Shown: positions 27,101-35,902 of the stretch, one piece after another
Layout of the letters: every line of letters starts with the position of its first letter
Position numbering within the stretch: position 1 is the first letter of the stretch
Source: WRGT01 sp964450405
Lineage (GTDB): Bacteria; Spirochaetota; UBA4802; UBA5550
Reading direction: 5' to 3'
DNA: 64,000 nt
Assembly: GCA_964450405.1 (NCBI GenBank)
Contig: CAYVCQ010000001.1
Span: forward strand, 1-64,000
The notes under the pieces: model-generated
What the model saw: the letters and a program-made list of their open reading frames with translations, nothing else
The model's database searches: none
Told to the model about the DNA's origin: nothing
Made by a program: the position numbers and the translations under genes

Positions 27101-28435
27101 CTAGCGAACCCGCCGTCGCTGAGTGTAGGCTTTTTCATACCATCCCATATTTATTCCGAATTTAATTGTTTTCTTATCCCTATCAAACGAGTTGACTCCA
27201 AACTCAAGCCTTATCCGCTCAAGTACCGGAACAAGCAGATGTAGTCCGGCATATACCGAACTATAATACCGGCCTTCTTTAAATGACTCATCAGGGAGCC
27301 ATTCCAGTGCATTGTCCACCCCTGCAATTATTTGAATACCATAGTAACCATTCATATTAAAAATTGCAATCTGTCTATTGGCAAAAAGTTCATACCTGTA
27401 CTCAACGGTGCCTAGAACTTCGTGCTGTCCGCATATTTCAGGATCCGGCTCAAAAGACCGGAGACTGTTTACTCCCCCTGCATGATATAATTCGTATGCA
27501 GGCATAGTCCCGGGCCGGTAACGACCCAGTGTGTTTATATGAATAATATGTTTTTGTCCCACCGGTATATAACCTCGGAAGTCAAAGGTATACTCCGAAT
27601 AATCTCCATCTCCGCCGAGTTTTTCTCCAAATTGTGTAAACTTCACTTCATTATATATTCCGCGGTGAGGATTCATAATCCTCTCTCTGGTGTCGATTGC
27701 AAAACCGGCACCTGCTCCCGGCACATAATCCCATCGGTCATTGCCTGCATACATATTCAAAGCATCACCTGCTGCAGTGAAGGTTAATGTTTCAGGATCA
27801 TGTTTCACATTGAGCGACGATAGTGACCCTAGAATATGAAAATACTTTTTGAATCTATAATTAAAATCAGCAAGAGAATATAATGAATTTTCATTATAGA
27901 GTTTGAGCGCATTATATGATTTGAAATAGTTCACAGTAATTTCTGTATCAAACATAACTCCATACACATCCGGTATACGTGTATAACTTAAAAGTTCCTT
28001 GGCCCGCAGAACCTCTGGTACGACAGTTACTCTGCTAAGAAATTCCTGATGTATTCCTCTACCTAAAATGTTTGTGAAAGCAACGCCCGGCCCCATGAGA
28101 AGCCCGTCCTGGTCAGTTCTTTTCATTGCGGGAAATAAAAGATATGACGGAAGTTCCTTGTAGTTATAAATCAGTGTTGTGTCATCTCCGGAATCAACCA
28201 TCTGCAGTTCAACATCTGCAAATATATCCAGATCCATCAGAGCATTTTTTTCAAGCAGCCAAAGCTCTTCAGAAAAAGGCTCTCCAATACGGTTCAGCAG
28301 ATAATAATCAACGGTGTATTGACTTGTTTTATCAAGTCCCTTGTGTTCTATTTTTAAGACAGAACCGGTATCGGCACTAAACAGGCATACCGGGGCTATC
28401 AACATAATGAATGCCGTAAGAAATATTTTTTTCAT
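27101..28435 (-). CDS. Omp85/BamA-like outer-membrane protein
   Basis: The 444-residue protein has a signal peptide (MKKIFLTAFIMLIAPVCLFS), one POTRA-like segment (about residues 30-100: YLLNRIGEPFSEELWLLEKN through VELQMVDSG), and a C-terminal barrel of the surface-antigen type. The barrel shows the expected late strand pattern (GGVNSLRSFEPD, like the VRGF loop motif, then LGTVEYRYELF and LRLEFGVNSFD). With a single POTRA it is shorter than BamA (about 800 residues) and more like TamA fragments or TpsB-like exporters. Substrate unknown. Confidence 0.8.
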   Translation of the reverse strand: MKKIFLTAFIMLIAPVCLFSADTGSVLKIEHKGLDKTSQYTVDYYLLNRIGEPFSEELWLLEKNALMDLDIFADVELQMVDSGDDTTLIYNYKELPSYLLFPAMKRTDQDGLLMGPGVAFTNILGRGIHQEFLSRVTVVPEVLRAKELLSYTRIPDVYGVMFDTEITVNYFKSYNALKLYNENSLYSLADFNYRFKKYFHILGSLSSLNVKHDPETLTFTAAGDALNMYAGNDRWDYVPGAGAGFAIDTRERIMNPHRGIYNEVKFTQFGEKLGGDGDYSEYTFDFRGYIPVGQKHIIHINTLGRYRPGTMPAYELYHAGGVNSLRSFEPDPEICGQHEVLGTVEYRYELFANRQIAIFNMNGYYGIQIIAGVDNALEWLPDESFKEGRYYSSVYAGLHLLVPVLERIRLEFGVNSFDRDKKTIKFGINMGWYEKAYTQRRRVR

Positions 28436-28523
28436 TTTTGCAACTTCATATGAAAATAGTCCAAATACAGTATTAATAAAATTTCCAGCATCTTATCATT
28501 AATCACACTTTTTATTACATCTT

Positions 28524-30089
28524 TTATAATTTGAAAACCTCTACCATCCCGGAAAAGTTCTGCGCCTGAAGGGACATCTCTTCGCTTGTAGCAGCTGTTT
28601 GTTCAACCAGAGCAGCATTCTGCTGAGTCATTGTATCCATCTCAATTACGGCTGTATTAATCTGATCTATGCCTCTACTCTGCTCTTCGCTTGCAGATGC
28701 AATTGCTGAAACAACATCTTTAACTTTTTTCGCAGCGATTATTATATCTTTAAGCGCATCACCGCTCTTATTTACAAGAGCAGTGCCTTCATCAATTTTG
28801 CTTATTGAATCTTTTATAAGGGCGCTTATCTCTTTTGCCGCACCAGCAGATCTCTGCGCCAGATTCCGGACCTCGCCCGCAACAACTGCAAAACCCCGAC
28901 CTTGATCACCGGCCCTTGCAGCTTCTACTGCAGCATTAAGCGCAAGAAGATTTGTCTGGAATGCAATTTCATTGATCATAGTTATTATTTCAAATATTTT
29001 TTTACTTGAATTATTTATCTCTCCGATAGAAAAAATTGCCTTCTCAATTACAAGACCTCCCTCTACAGCGAGCTGTGCCGAATTTTCAGCAAGTTTATGC
29101 GCCTCCCCGGCATTAACCGCATTCTGCTGAGTTGAAGCATAGGTTTCTTCAACTGTTGCGGCTATTTCCTCTAGTGAAGATGCCTGTTGACTTGTTCGCA
29201 ATGAAAGATCCTGATTCCCCGACGACACCTCTTCAATTGACTGAACCAAACTTTGTGAACCAGTTATAATAGACGAGATCAATTTACTTACATCATTCAT
29301 CGATTTATTCAGAGCAGAAGCCAGTTTTCCAATTTCATCTTTCTGATCAATATTTACTCGACTGACAAGGTCCCCCTCAGCAAGTGTCTCAACGACATCA
29401 ACACATCTGATTATGTTCTGTTTAATTCTTTGCGAAACTATATAAACAAAAATGATGAGCAGAATAGTAATACATATAAACACTGCCGCCAACCTGATTT
29501 CTAGAGACTGTATTCGCAACTTTATCTCTTCCTTCACGTCCTGCTCATAGAGACCAGTACCTATTATCCAATCAAGCCCCTGTATATGTTTAACATAAGA
29601 TATTTTAGGAATTATTTTTTTTGTATCATCTTTATACTGCCACATATAACTTACATATCCGGATTCTTTTTCTCTGCATATTTTTACCATCTCTAGGAAT
29701 AACTGTTTACCGTTTGGGTCTTTATAATCAGTTAAGTTTTTTCCGTTAAGGTCTTGACGGTATGGATGCAGGATCATAACCGGTTGAAAATCATTCAACC
29801 AGAGATAATCCTTTCCGGTACTACCGTACCTGACCCTCGACACGTACTCTTTAATATTGGCATGAATAATGTCATCGGTTTCATTTTTAGCTTTTGAATC
29901 ACGGTACATTGCTTCAATCGTAAACGCCGAGGAGTCTACAATATCTTTCAATTTCTCTTTTTTTGTTTCATAAATGGCATTATCCACCGACGGTATAAAA
30001 TAAAAAAACATGATAAAAGAAAATGAGATGATAACCGTGAGACCAATTATCATTATCTTATTTTTAATAGAAATATCCTGCCATCTCAT
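28524..30089 (-). CDS. chemotaxis receptor with sCache_2 sensor
   Basis: The ATG at 30089 has GGGAG upstream and begins a normal receptor (MRWQDISIKNKIMI), giving 521 residues. Helices at about 12-32 and 195-215 flank a single-Cache domain; the stretch GSTGKDYLWLNDFQPVMI, then HPYRQDLNGKNL and GLDWIIGTGLYEQDV, is typical of sCache_2, a family that often binds small carboxylates. HAMP and the signalling domain follow, with the tip FQTNLLALNAAVEAARAGD. No C-terminal pentapeptide is present. Its signalling tip differs from those of the other two receptors (ALNAAVEAARAGD against SLNAAIE). Confidence 0.92.
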   Translation of the reverse strand: MRWQDISIKNKIMIIGLTVIISFSFIMFFYFIPSVDNAIYETKKEKLKDIVDSSAFTIEAMYRDSKAKNETDDIIHANIKEYVSRVRYGSTGKDYLWLNDFQPVMILHPYRQDLNGKNLTDYKDPNGKQLFLEMVKICREKESGYVSYMWQYKDDTKKIIPKISYVKHIQGLDWIIGTGLYEQDVKEEIKLRIQSLEIRLAAVFICITILLIIFVYIVSQRIKQNIIRCVDVVETLAEGDLVSRVNIDQKDEIGKLASALNKSMNDVSKLISSIITGSQSLVQSIEEVSSGNQDLSLRTSQQASSLEEIAATVEETYASTQQNAVNAGEAHKLAENSAQLAVEGGLVIEKAIFSIGEINNSSKKIFEIITMINEIAFQTNLLALNAAVEAARAGDQGRGFAVVAGEVRNLAQRSAGAAKEISALIKDSISKIDEGTALVNKSGDALKDIIIAAKKVKDVVSAIASASEEQSRGIDQINTAVIEMDTMTQQNAALVEQTAATSEEMSLQAQNFSGMVEVFKL

Positions 30090-30362
30090 AAACTGTGCTC
30101 CCTTACTATATTTGAATAAATTACTAGTGGCAATCATGAAAGCAATGTCGGAATAAAGCCGAAGAGCAATTACAGGTTTTCTCTATTTTAAAAGATTAAA
30201 ATTACTTTTATAATCTGCTTTTTACCATATACATAAAATCAGCATAATGCCTTTATAATTATAATACATAAAGAGTGACGATTAAAATTAATTTCGAAAA
30301 ATAATAATTTTTTTCAACACTGACATGGAGGCTATACCTTTATTACATACCCAATATAGATC

Positions 30363-31577
30363 TTACAGCTTCAAGTATACTTCAACCATCTGTTTAACTG
30401 CACATTCCCAGGTAAACATCTTCTTCACTCTCTCTACACCCGCTTCGGAAAACTCCTTCTGCTTTTTAGAATCGTTCAGCAGTGTATCAATCGCTTCAGC
30501 CAATGCAATATGGTCCCGGGCAGGAACAACGATCCCGGCATCACCCACTACCTCGGGAAGAGCTCCGCCATCACTGGATATAACCGGAACACCGCAGGCC
30601 ATGGCCTCACCTGCGGGAAATCCGAATCCTTCATATACCGATGGTACAATAGCTGCTGATGACTGCGAATAAAGTTTAACCAGTTCATCATTCGAAGCAG
30701 TCCCGGCGAAGTAAATCTTATCTCTTATCCCGAGAAGATCAATAACCCTGTTTGTCACTTTACGGTGCGGCGCCCCGCCATCTACAACAATTAATCTTAC
30801 ATCCGATTTCATAACAGCAATGGCTTTGAGAAGATAAATAAATCCCTTCTTGCCATCCTCGATGTTTCCAACAAATATAATATCTTTATTATTTTTTTTA
30901 ACCTTAACCGGCTTAAAGATAGTGCAGTCTATTCCATTATAAACAACGCTCTGCTTTGTAAGGGGAACTCCGAAATCACGGTGATTCATAATCTTCGAAT
31001 CTTCGGAAACCGTAATAATATGATCAAGTCTCTTCGATACAATAGTCTGCATAAGCGTAGGATAAAACATAACAGCCCGGAATTTCTTCTTAAAGGTTCC
31101 GGATCTTTCCAGAATAGTTTTAAGATCAATTGTCAGAGGATGATGTATCGTAGCAACGACGGGAATTCCGAAGGACTTCATCAGAAGAAGACCGTAGTTC
31201 AGAGACTGATTATCATGTATAATATCAAATTTATACTCTGAGTGAAGTTTTCTCAGAAGAAAAAAAGCTCTGTAACCAAAGGAGCTGATCTCGGGGAAAG
31301 CACCGAACCTGCTGTGAAACCACTCATAAGCATTGATCGGATTGAATATATCAAAGGGAGACTTTCTATTAATAATATCAAAACCTTTTTTCACATAATA
31401 CTCGTTATTCGGAATAGCATGAGTAACAACTCCTTTCATTTCCATTGGATACGGAGGTCCTACTATAGCATGAACCTCATGCCCCTGTCTAACCATTTCT
31501 TCGGCAATATACTTTAAATATATCCCCTGCCCGCCCGAATAGGGATTACCTCTATAGCATAAAAGACAAATCTTCAA
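30363..31577 (-). CDS. GT4-family glycosyltransferase
   Basis: The start is a TTG at 31577 with GGAGGG ten bases upstream; it shares TTGA with the stop of the acetyltransferase gene upstream. The 404-residue enzyme has the GT-B fold: N-terminal YSGGQGIYLKYIAEEMVRQGH and the donor-site segment PSVYEGFGFPAGEAMACGVP followed by SSDGGALPEVVGDAG, which holds the EX7E pair. It should transfer a sugar from an activated donor in the cytoplasm to a surface glycan or glycolipid. Coupling to an acetyltransferase implies one modification pathway. Confidence 0.9.
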   Translation of the reverse strand: MKICLLCYRGNPYSGGQGIYLKYIAEEMVRQGHEVHAIVGPPYPMEMKGVVTHAIPNNEYYVKKGFDIINRKSPFDIFNPINAYEWFHSRFGAFPEISSFGYRAFFLLRKLHSEYKFDIIHDNQSLNYGLLLMKSFGIPVVATIHHPLTIDLKTILERSGTFKKKFRAVMFYPTLMQTIVSKRLDHIITVSEDSKIMNHRDFGVPLTKQSVVYNGIDCTIFKPVKVKKNNKDIIFVGNIEDGKKGFIYLLKAIAVMKSDVRLIVVDGGAPHRKVTNRVIDLLGIRDKIYFAGTASNDELVKLYSQSSAAIVPSVYEGFGFPAGEAMACGVPVISSDGGALPEVVGDAGIVVPARDHIALAEAIDTLLNDSKKQKEFSEAGVERVKKMFTWECAVKQMVEVYLKL

Positions 31578-32221
31578 GATAAGTTCCCTCCGTCTGCATG
31601 AAGCTTTTTGTAAAGTGCCCCCATTGTAACAATCTTCTCCGGATCAAGATGCTTAACAATTTGCGCAGGATTCCCTGTTACCACAACGTTAGCCGGGACA
31701 TCTTTCCGTACAACCGATCCGGCTCCGACTATTGAATTCTCCCCTATATGAACACCCTTGCAGATAATTGCAGAGTCTCCAATCCATACACCTTTTTCAA
31801 GTATTACAGGGGCATTCCTCCCCGGAGATGAAGTTCTGTCGTAAATATCATGCCAGTCCGCATCCATGATGTAACAGAAATTTGCCAGCATGCAATCATC
31901 GCCTATAACAATTTTATTAGCACTGCTGATCCTGACTCCGTTCATTATCAGCACATTATCACCAATTGTTATACTCCCCTCATGACCGCCGAAACTTATT
32001 GATGTTAGATTTGTCTGTGAACCATCAGCTCCAGCAATTGTAAGATTTTTCCCTATATGAATATTCGGACCGTAAACAACAACGTTCCATACTCCCCATA
32101 CCATTGGTCTTCCGGCCATGGATGCGAATCTCTTCTGAAATGAGTACTTAAAAATCATTTCACTTTTTATCATAAACCAGAGTCTTTTGAAATATGAGGC
32201 TTTATCTTTTTCATTAAACAT
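31574..32221 (-). CDS. left-handed beta-helix O-acetyltransferase
   Basis: The 215-residue protein consists of hexapeptide repeats of the WbbJ/NodL kind, for example GSITIGDNVLIMNGVRIS and VWIGDSAIICKGVHIGENS. The segment CYIMDADWHD carries the probable catalytic His. The last part, VVVTGNPAQIVKHLD, is the conserved end of the family. It most likely acetylates a sugar using acetyl-CoA. It overlaps the glycosyltransferase start by four bases, so both proteins probably act on the same glycan. Confidence 0.85.
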   Translation of the reverse strand: MFNEKDKASYFKRLWFMIKSEMIFKYSFQKRFASMAGRPMVWGVWNVVVYGPNIHIGKNLTIAGADGSQTNLTSISFGGHEGSITIGDNVLIMNGVRISSANKIVIGDDCMLANFCYIMDADWHDIYDRTSSPGRNAPVILEKGVWIGDSAIICKGVHIGENSIVGAGSVVRKDVPANVVVTGNPAQIVKHLDPEKIVTMGALYKKLHADGGNLS

Positions 32222-32304
32222 ATTTTTTTCTCTTTAACACTTATTAACATTTTATATATTATGCTTTGCTTAATGTTTTGAACTGCTTAAAAAAGTTACT
32301 CCAC

Positions 32305-32409
32305 TGTCATACCGGCTGTAGTAAAACGGAATGCCGGTATCTCATACGATCGATTTTATATGGAGATTCCGGTATTTGCACGACTGGAAGACGCAAAACC
32401 GGAATGACA
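32305..32409. repeat. TGTCATNCC palindromic element
   Basis: Core arms TGTCATACCGG (32305-32315) and CCGGAATGACA (32399-32409) differ at one pair; inside, ATGCCGGTATCTCAT and the reversed GGAGATTCCGGTAT form a second stem. It occupies the divergent gap between the acetyltransferase and DUF3047 genes. Confidence 0.65.
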
Positions 32410-32497
32410 AAATTATAAAAACAGCCATTTTTAATAATAGACAAAAGCATTCAGATATTTTAACAGTTAAAAGTAAACAATTTTTAATGAGGAAATA

Positions 32498-33262
32498 ATG
32501 AAAGGTAAATTCATTCTTACAACAGCCATTTTATTTTCAATGATCTCTGTATATTTATTCCAATCTGAAAGAGTATTTTCTCAGTCTGATTTTATTATGC
32601 TTGAGGATTTTCAGAAGTACAACGGCAATCCTTTTTCAGATTGGAGTTTTCAGAAGGAGTATGAGAAAGCCGCGTCTATCTACTCCATAGTTGAGGAAAA
32701 CGGAAATAAATATTTAAGAGCATCGACTCTTAAAACAAACTCTATGGTTCAATTAGGTAAAGAGATTAATAAGAACAAACTAGTAGGTAAAAATAAGGTA
32801 AACTGGAATATTTACTCATATCCCTTTATCAGCTGGGATTGGCGAGTTCACATAATTCCCGCAGGCGCAAACGAAAACGATAATGATCTCAACGATTCAG
32901 CCGCATCTATTTATGTTGTTTTCCAGAAATCAAGAGTTCCATTTACAAATTGGCAGAAACAGCCGGCCAACTGGATCAAATATGTATGGAGCTCAACACT
33001 ACCAGTGGGCACAGTTGTATCAAAAAAGGTAACAAAAATGGGGGTATTTCTTTATGAAGGGAAAACTATCGTTGTTGCCACCGGGAAAAAAGATCTGGGG
33101 AAATGGATAACTTTTAAAAGAAATGTTTTAGCAGATTACCAGACACATTTCGGAGGTAATCCTTCTTTCAATCCTTCAGTCATTGGAATTCTTACAGATT
33201 CAAATTCAACAGGGAGCAAAGCTGAAGCAGATTATGATAATATAAAAGCATCCGGCAACTAG
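32498..33262 (+). CDS. exported DUF3047 protein
   Basis: The 254-residue product has a signal peptide (residues 1-28) and matches the DUF3047 family: a jelly-roll-like beta domain with ISWDWRVHIIPAGANENDND, IYVVFQKSR, WIKYVWSSTLPVGT and a C-terminal GILTDSNSTGSKAEADYDNI. Function is unknown for the family; a carbohydrate-binding-like fold is suggested by the last block. GAGG precedes the ATG. Its stop codon is interleaved with that of the convergent gene in the palindrome CTAG at 33259-33262. Confidence 0.8.
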   Translation: MKGKFILTTAILFSMISVYLFQSERVFSQSDFIMLEDFQKYNGNPFSDWSFQKEYEKAASIYSIVEENGNKYLRASTLKTNSMVQLGKEINKNKLVGKNKVNWNIYSYPFISWDWRVHIIPAGANENDNDLNDSAASIYVVFQKSRVPFTNWQKQPANWIKYVWSSTLPVGTVVSKKVTKMGVFLYEGKTIVVATGKKDLGKWITFKRNVLADYQTHFGGNPSFNPSVIGILTDSNSTGSKAEADYDNIKASGN

Positions 33263-33903
33263 GGGATAATTATCTTCTCCCCTAAAAATTTCGGCTGTTC
33301 CATAATAATTTTAACATCGATAAATGCCTTACATCTTGCGAAGACCTCTCTTAATCTGACAACAAGCAGCGAGGGGTCCTCCTCATCATCTGCATTATAA
33401 CCGGTAACGTTAATACCGTAATTTCTTCCGATATAAACGGCTCTCTCATTGTGAAACCGTTGTGATATTACCGTAATAGAATTCTGCCCGAATATCTCCC
33501 TCGCTCTGACAATTGAATCGAGAGTTCTAAATCCTGCATAATCAAGAATAATATTTTCAACAGGAATCCCCCGGTCCCTCAGTGCCATCTTCATAGTTCG
33601 AGGTTCATTATAATTAAGCTCGCTGTTATCACCGCTTGCTATTATAAATTTTATTTTTCCTGAACGATAAAGCATCGCTGCAGCATCAAGCCTCTGACTG
33701 AAATAAGGATTGATCCCCCCTCTTATATTATACTTACTTGTACCAAGGAGAAGACCGCATTTATTTTTCGGGAGATTGTACCACTCCTCAAAAACATATG
33801 GAGCCGAGAAAGAACTGATGTACCCGTCGATCATCATGACAAAAACTGAAAATAAAACAAATACCGGAATTAAAATCGAAACCGCTTTATACCTTCTCAC
33901 CAT
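33259..33903 (-). CDS. SanA/YdcF-type (DUF218) envelope protein
   Basis: The 214-residue protein has an N-terminal anchor (residues 9-28) followed by a DUF218 domain: GLLLGTSKYNIRGGINPYF, RLDAAAMLYRSGKIKFIIASGD, NEPRTMKMALRDRGIPVENI, LDYAGFRTLDSIVRA and FHNERAVYIGR. SanA-like proteins influence envelope permeability. The ATG lies one base beyond the argH stop (33905), so it is probably translated from the argH transcript. Confidence 0.85.
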   Translation of the reverse strand: MVRRYKAVSILIPVFVLFSVFVMMIDGYISSFSAPYVFEEWYNLPKNKCGLLLGTSKYNIRGGINPYFSQRLDAAAMLYRSGKIKFIIASGDNSELNYNEPRTMKMALRDRGIPVENIILDYAGFRTLDSIVRAREIFGQNSITVISQRFHNERAVYIGRNYGINVTGYNADDEEDPSLLVVRLREVFARCKAFIDVKIIMEQPKFLGEKIIIP

Positions 33904-33904
33904 G

Positions 33905-35299
33905 TCAGAGATTACCTGTTTTACTCTTCAGAACTTCAATCTGTTTCATAATCTCTATTTTAGAAGTACTGCCGCTTGAAAGTTTTCTCTCTGCAGCATC
34001 AGCAGGATCGAGTATTTTTATTATCTCTTCATCAAATACTGTGGAAAACTTTTTCAGTTCATCAAGAGAGAGTTTGAAAAAATCTTTACCCTCAGTTTCA
34101 CAGTACCTTACTATACTGCCGGAGATCTCATGGCACTCTCTGAAAGGGAGACCCTTACGGACAAGATAATCCGCAAGATCTGTAGCCGTGGAAAAATTGC
34201 TGTAAACAGCGTCTTTCATTCTGCCGGAGTTAACCGTGATTCCACTGATCATCTCTATCATCCCTTCAAGAGCAAGATTAACGGTATCAATGGAATCAAA
34301 AAGAGGTTCTTTATCCTCCTGCATATCCCTGTTGTAAGTCATTGGAAGACCTTTTAAAATTGTAAGGAGAGAGAAGAGATTTCCGTAGACTCTTCCGGTT
34401 TTCCCTCTTATAAGCTCAGCAACATCGGGATTTCTTTTCTGCGGCATGATTGAGGAACCTGTCGTAACCGAATCAGAAAGCCGTATAAAATTAAACTCAG
34501 ATGTTGACCACAGGATAAGCTCCTCGCAGAAACGTGAAAGATGCATCCCCAGCACTGAAGCAAAATATAAAAAATCGAGAACGAAATCCCTGTCGCTCAC
34601 AGCATCCATTGAATTCATTACAACTTCATTGAACCCAAGTTCATTCCTGAGAAACTCTCTGTCATTTTTATAATTAACTCCGCCTAAGGCTCCGCAGCCA
34701 AGAGGCATACCCTTACATGCCTCAACTGCATTTTCAAGTCTTTTCCTGTCGCGCAGCAGCTGCCAGGCGTAGGCCAGCATATGATGACTGAACCTCACCG
34801 GTTGAGCAACCTGCATGTGTGTATAGCCGGGCATTATAACTTCAATATTTTTTTCAGCAGTCTCAACAAGAAGAGCAATCAGCCTGTTTATAAAATACAT
34901 TATAGGCTCTGACTCGTCGATTATATACATTCTTACATCGAGCGCAACCTGATCATTTCGCGAACGCCCTGTATGAAGTTTCTTCCCTGCATCACCGATT
35001 CTTTCTGTAAGCGCCGCTTCTATATTCATATGAATATCCTCTCTTGAGGAAAGGAATTCAAAAGTTCCATCCTCAATCTCGGATCTTATCTTTTCAAGAC
35101 CGGCTACAATATCATCCAGCTCTTTAGAAGATAGGATATCCATTTTGCGAAGCATCTTTGCGTGAGCAATAGATCCTTTAATATCCTGCCTGTAGAGTCT
35201 TGAATCAAAATGTATCGATTTAGAAATTCTTTCAGTTATATCAGATGAACCGCCGGAGAATCGTCCTCCCCAGAGTTTTTTTTCCTGTTTTTCTGCCAT
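33905..35299 (-). CDS. argH: argininosuccinate lyase
   Basis: The 464-residue enzyme splits argininosuccinate into arginine and fumarate in the last step of arginine synthesis. It has the full-length family layout: KLWGGRFSG at the start, LHTGRSRNDQVALD, MPGYTHMQVAQPVRFSHH with the catalytic His, and the superfamily signature GSSIMPQKRNPDVAEL with the catalytic Ser. No argG is adjacent, so the pathway is dispersed. The 334-base stretch upstream (35300-35633) is AT-rich with a decayed CTTCG-type palindrome near 35404; a TTGACA at about 35495 lacks a well-placed -10. Confidence 0.97.
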   Translation of the reverse strand: MAEKQEKKLWGGRFSGGSSDITERISKSIHFDSRLYRQDIKGSIAHAKMLRKMDILSSKELDDIVAGLEKIRSEIEDGTFEFLSSREDIHMNIEAALTERIGDAGKKLHTGRSRNDQVALDVRMYIIDESEPIMYFINRLIALLVETAEKNIEVIMPGYTHMQVAQPVRFSHHMLAYAWQLLRDRKRLENAVEACKGMPLGCGALGGVNYKNDREFLRNELGFNEVVMNSMDAVSDRDFVLDFLYFASVLGMHLSRFCEELILWSTSEFNFIRLSDSVTTGSSIMPQKRNPDVAELIRGKTGRVYGNLFSLLTILKGLPMTYNRDMQEDKEPLFDSIDTVNLALEGMIEMISGITVNSGRMKDAVYSNFSTATDLADYLVRKGLPFRECHEISGSIVRYCETEGKDFFKLSLDELKKFSTVFDEEIIKILDPADAAERKLSSGSTSKIEIMKQIEVLKSKTGNL

Positions 35300-35633
35300 G
35301 GTTTTATCCTGTTTAAAATGGCCGAACTGATTCGGCTTTAATGAATTTCATCCGGCGAAAACCGGAATATCAAAACTTATTTATTATAATAAAAATTTTA
35401 TATTTCCCCGCAGCCTTCGACGGAGGAGAAAACAAGCCATTCTCCATTATAAAAAGAATTTGAATTATTACTGAATGTAAATTATAAAACGGTGTCAAGG
35501 AAATTAAGGGATTTAATAGTACCGAAAACCTGAAGATTCTTTACAAGAGAGGAGAGATTCTGCAGCCCGTAGAATTTAAATGAAATTTATCAAAAAAAAC
35601 AATTTTACTAATTTCAAACTACACCATAAACAA

Positions 35634-35669
35634 GAAAGGGCTGCTATCAGAAGAGATAACAGCCCTTTC
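35634..35669 (-). terminator. intrinsic terminator of the small RNA
   Basis: A 15-pair stem (35634-35648 with 35655-35669) has a 6-base loop. The single non-Watson-Crick position is a C/A mismatch in plus-strand RNA but a G-U wobble in minus-strand RNA, which argues for leftward transcription. TTGTTT follows on that strand. Confidence 0.7.
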
Positions 35670-35820
35670 AGCACGACCAATCTGAAACCAAAATCTACAC
35701 CTCGCCGAAAAAATCTCCGAATTTGCCACTCAGGTTCTACGGGTACAATGTGTTACACATCAAAGGCTGCTTAAATATGCTTCTCTCTGCCTCTACTGTC
35801 CCTTTCCCTATCAAATTCGT
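35634..35820 (-). ncRNA. probable small RNA, about 187 nt
   Basis: A strong promoter (35827-35855) and a strong terminator (35634-35669) on the minus strand define a transcript without any reasonable reading frame. The 5' end, CGAATTTG (35819-35812), is fully complementary to CAAATTCG further along (35725-35718), closing a 102-nt domain; a short hairpin TGTG-TAA-CACA lies inside. I could not match it to 6S RNA, SRP RNA, tmRNA, RNase P RNA or a riboswitch class by eye. A role as long argH leader is possible if the terminator is regulated. Confidence 0.55.
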
Positions 35821-35826
35821 ACTAAT

Positions 35827-35855
35827 ATAATAGTACATAATCAGGTAAATGTCAA
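35827..35855 (-). promoter_or_regulatory. consensus sigma-70 promoter of the small RNA
   Basis: On the minus strand TTGACA (35855-35850) and TATTAT (35832-35827) are separated by exactly 17 bases; this is the best promoter match in the window. Start is predicted at about 35820. Confidence 0.75.
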
Positions 35856-35902
35856 CAAAAATATCAATTTTTATTCAATTTCATAAAAAAAGAAAAAATA
35901 TT

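Noticed and set aside
35634..35820. TPP riboswitch or T-box reading of the argH upstream RNA
   Set aside because: GTAGAACCTGAG looks slightly TPP-like but the thi-box and pyrophosphate helix are missing; no T-box sequence (GGGTGGTACCGCG) is present.
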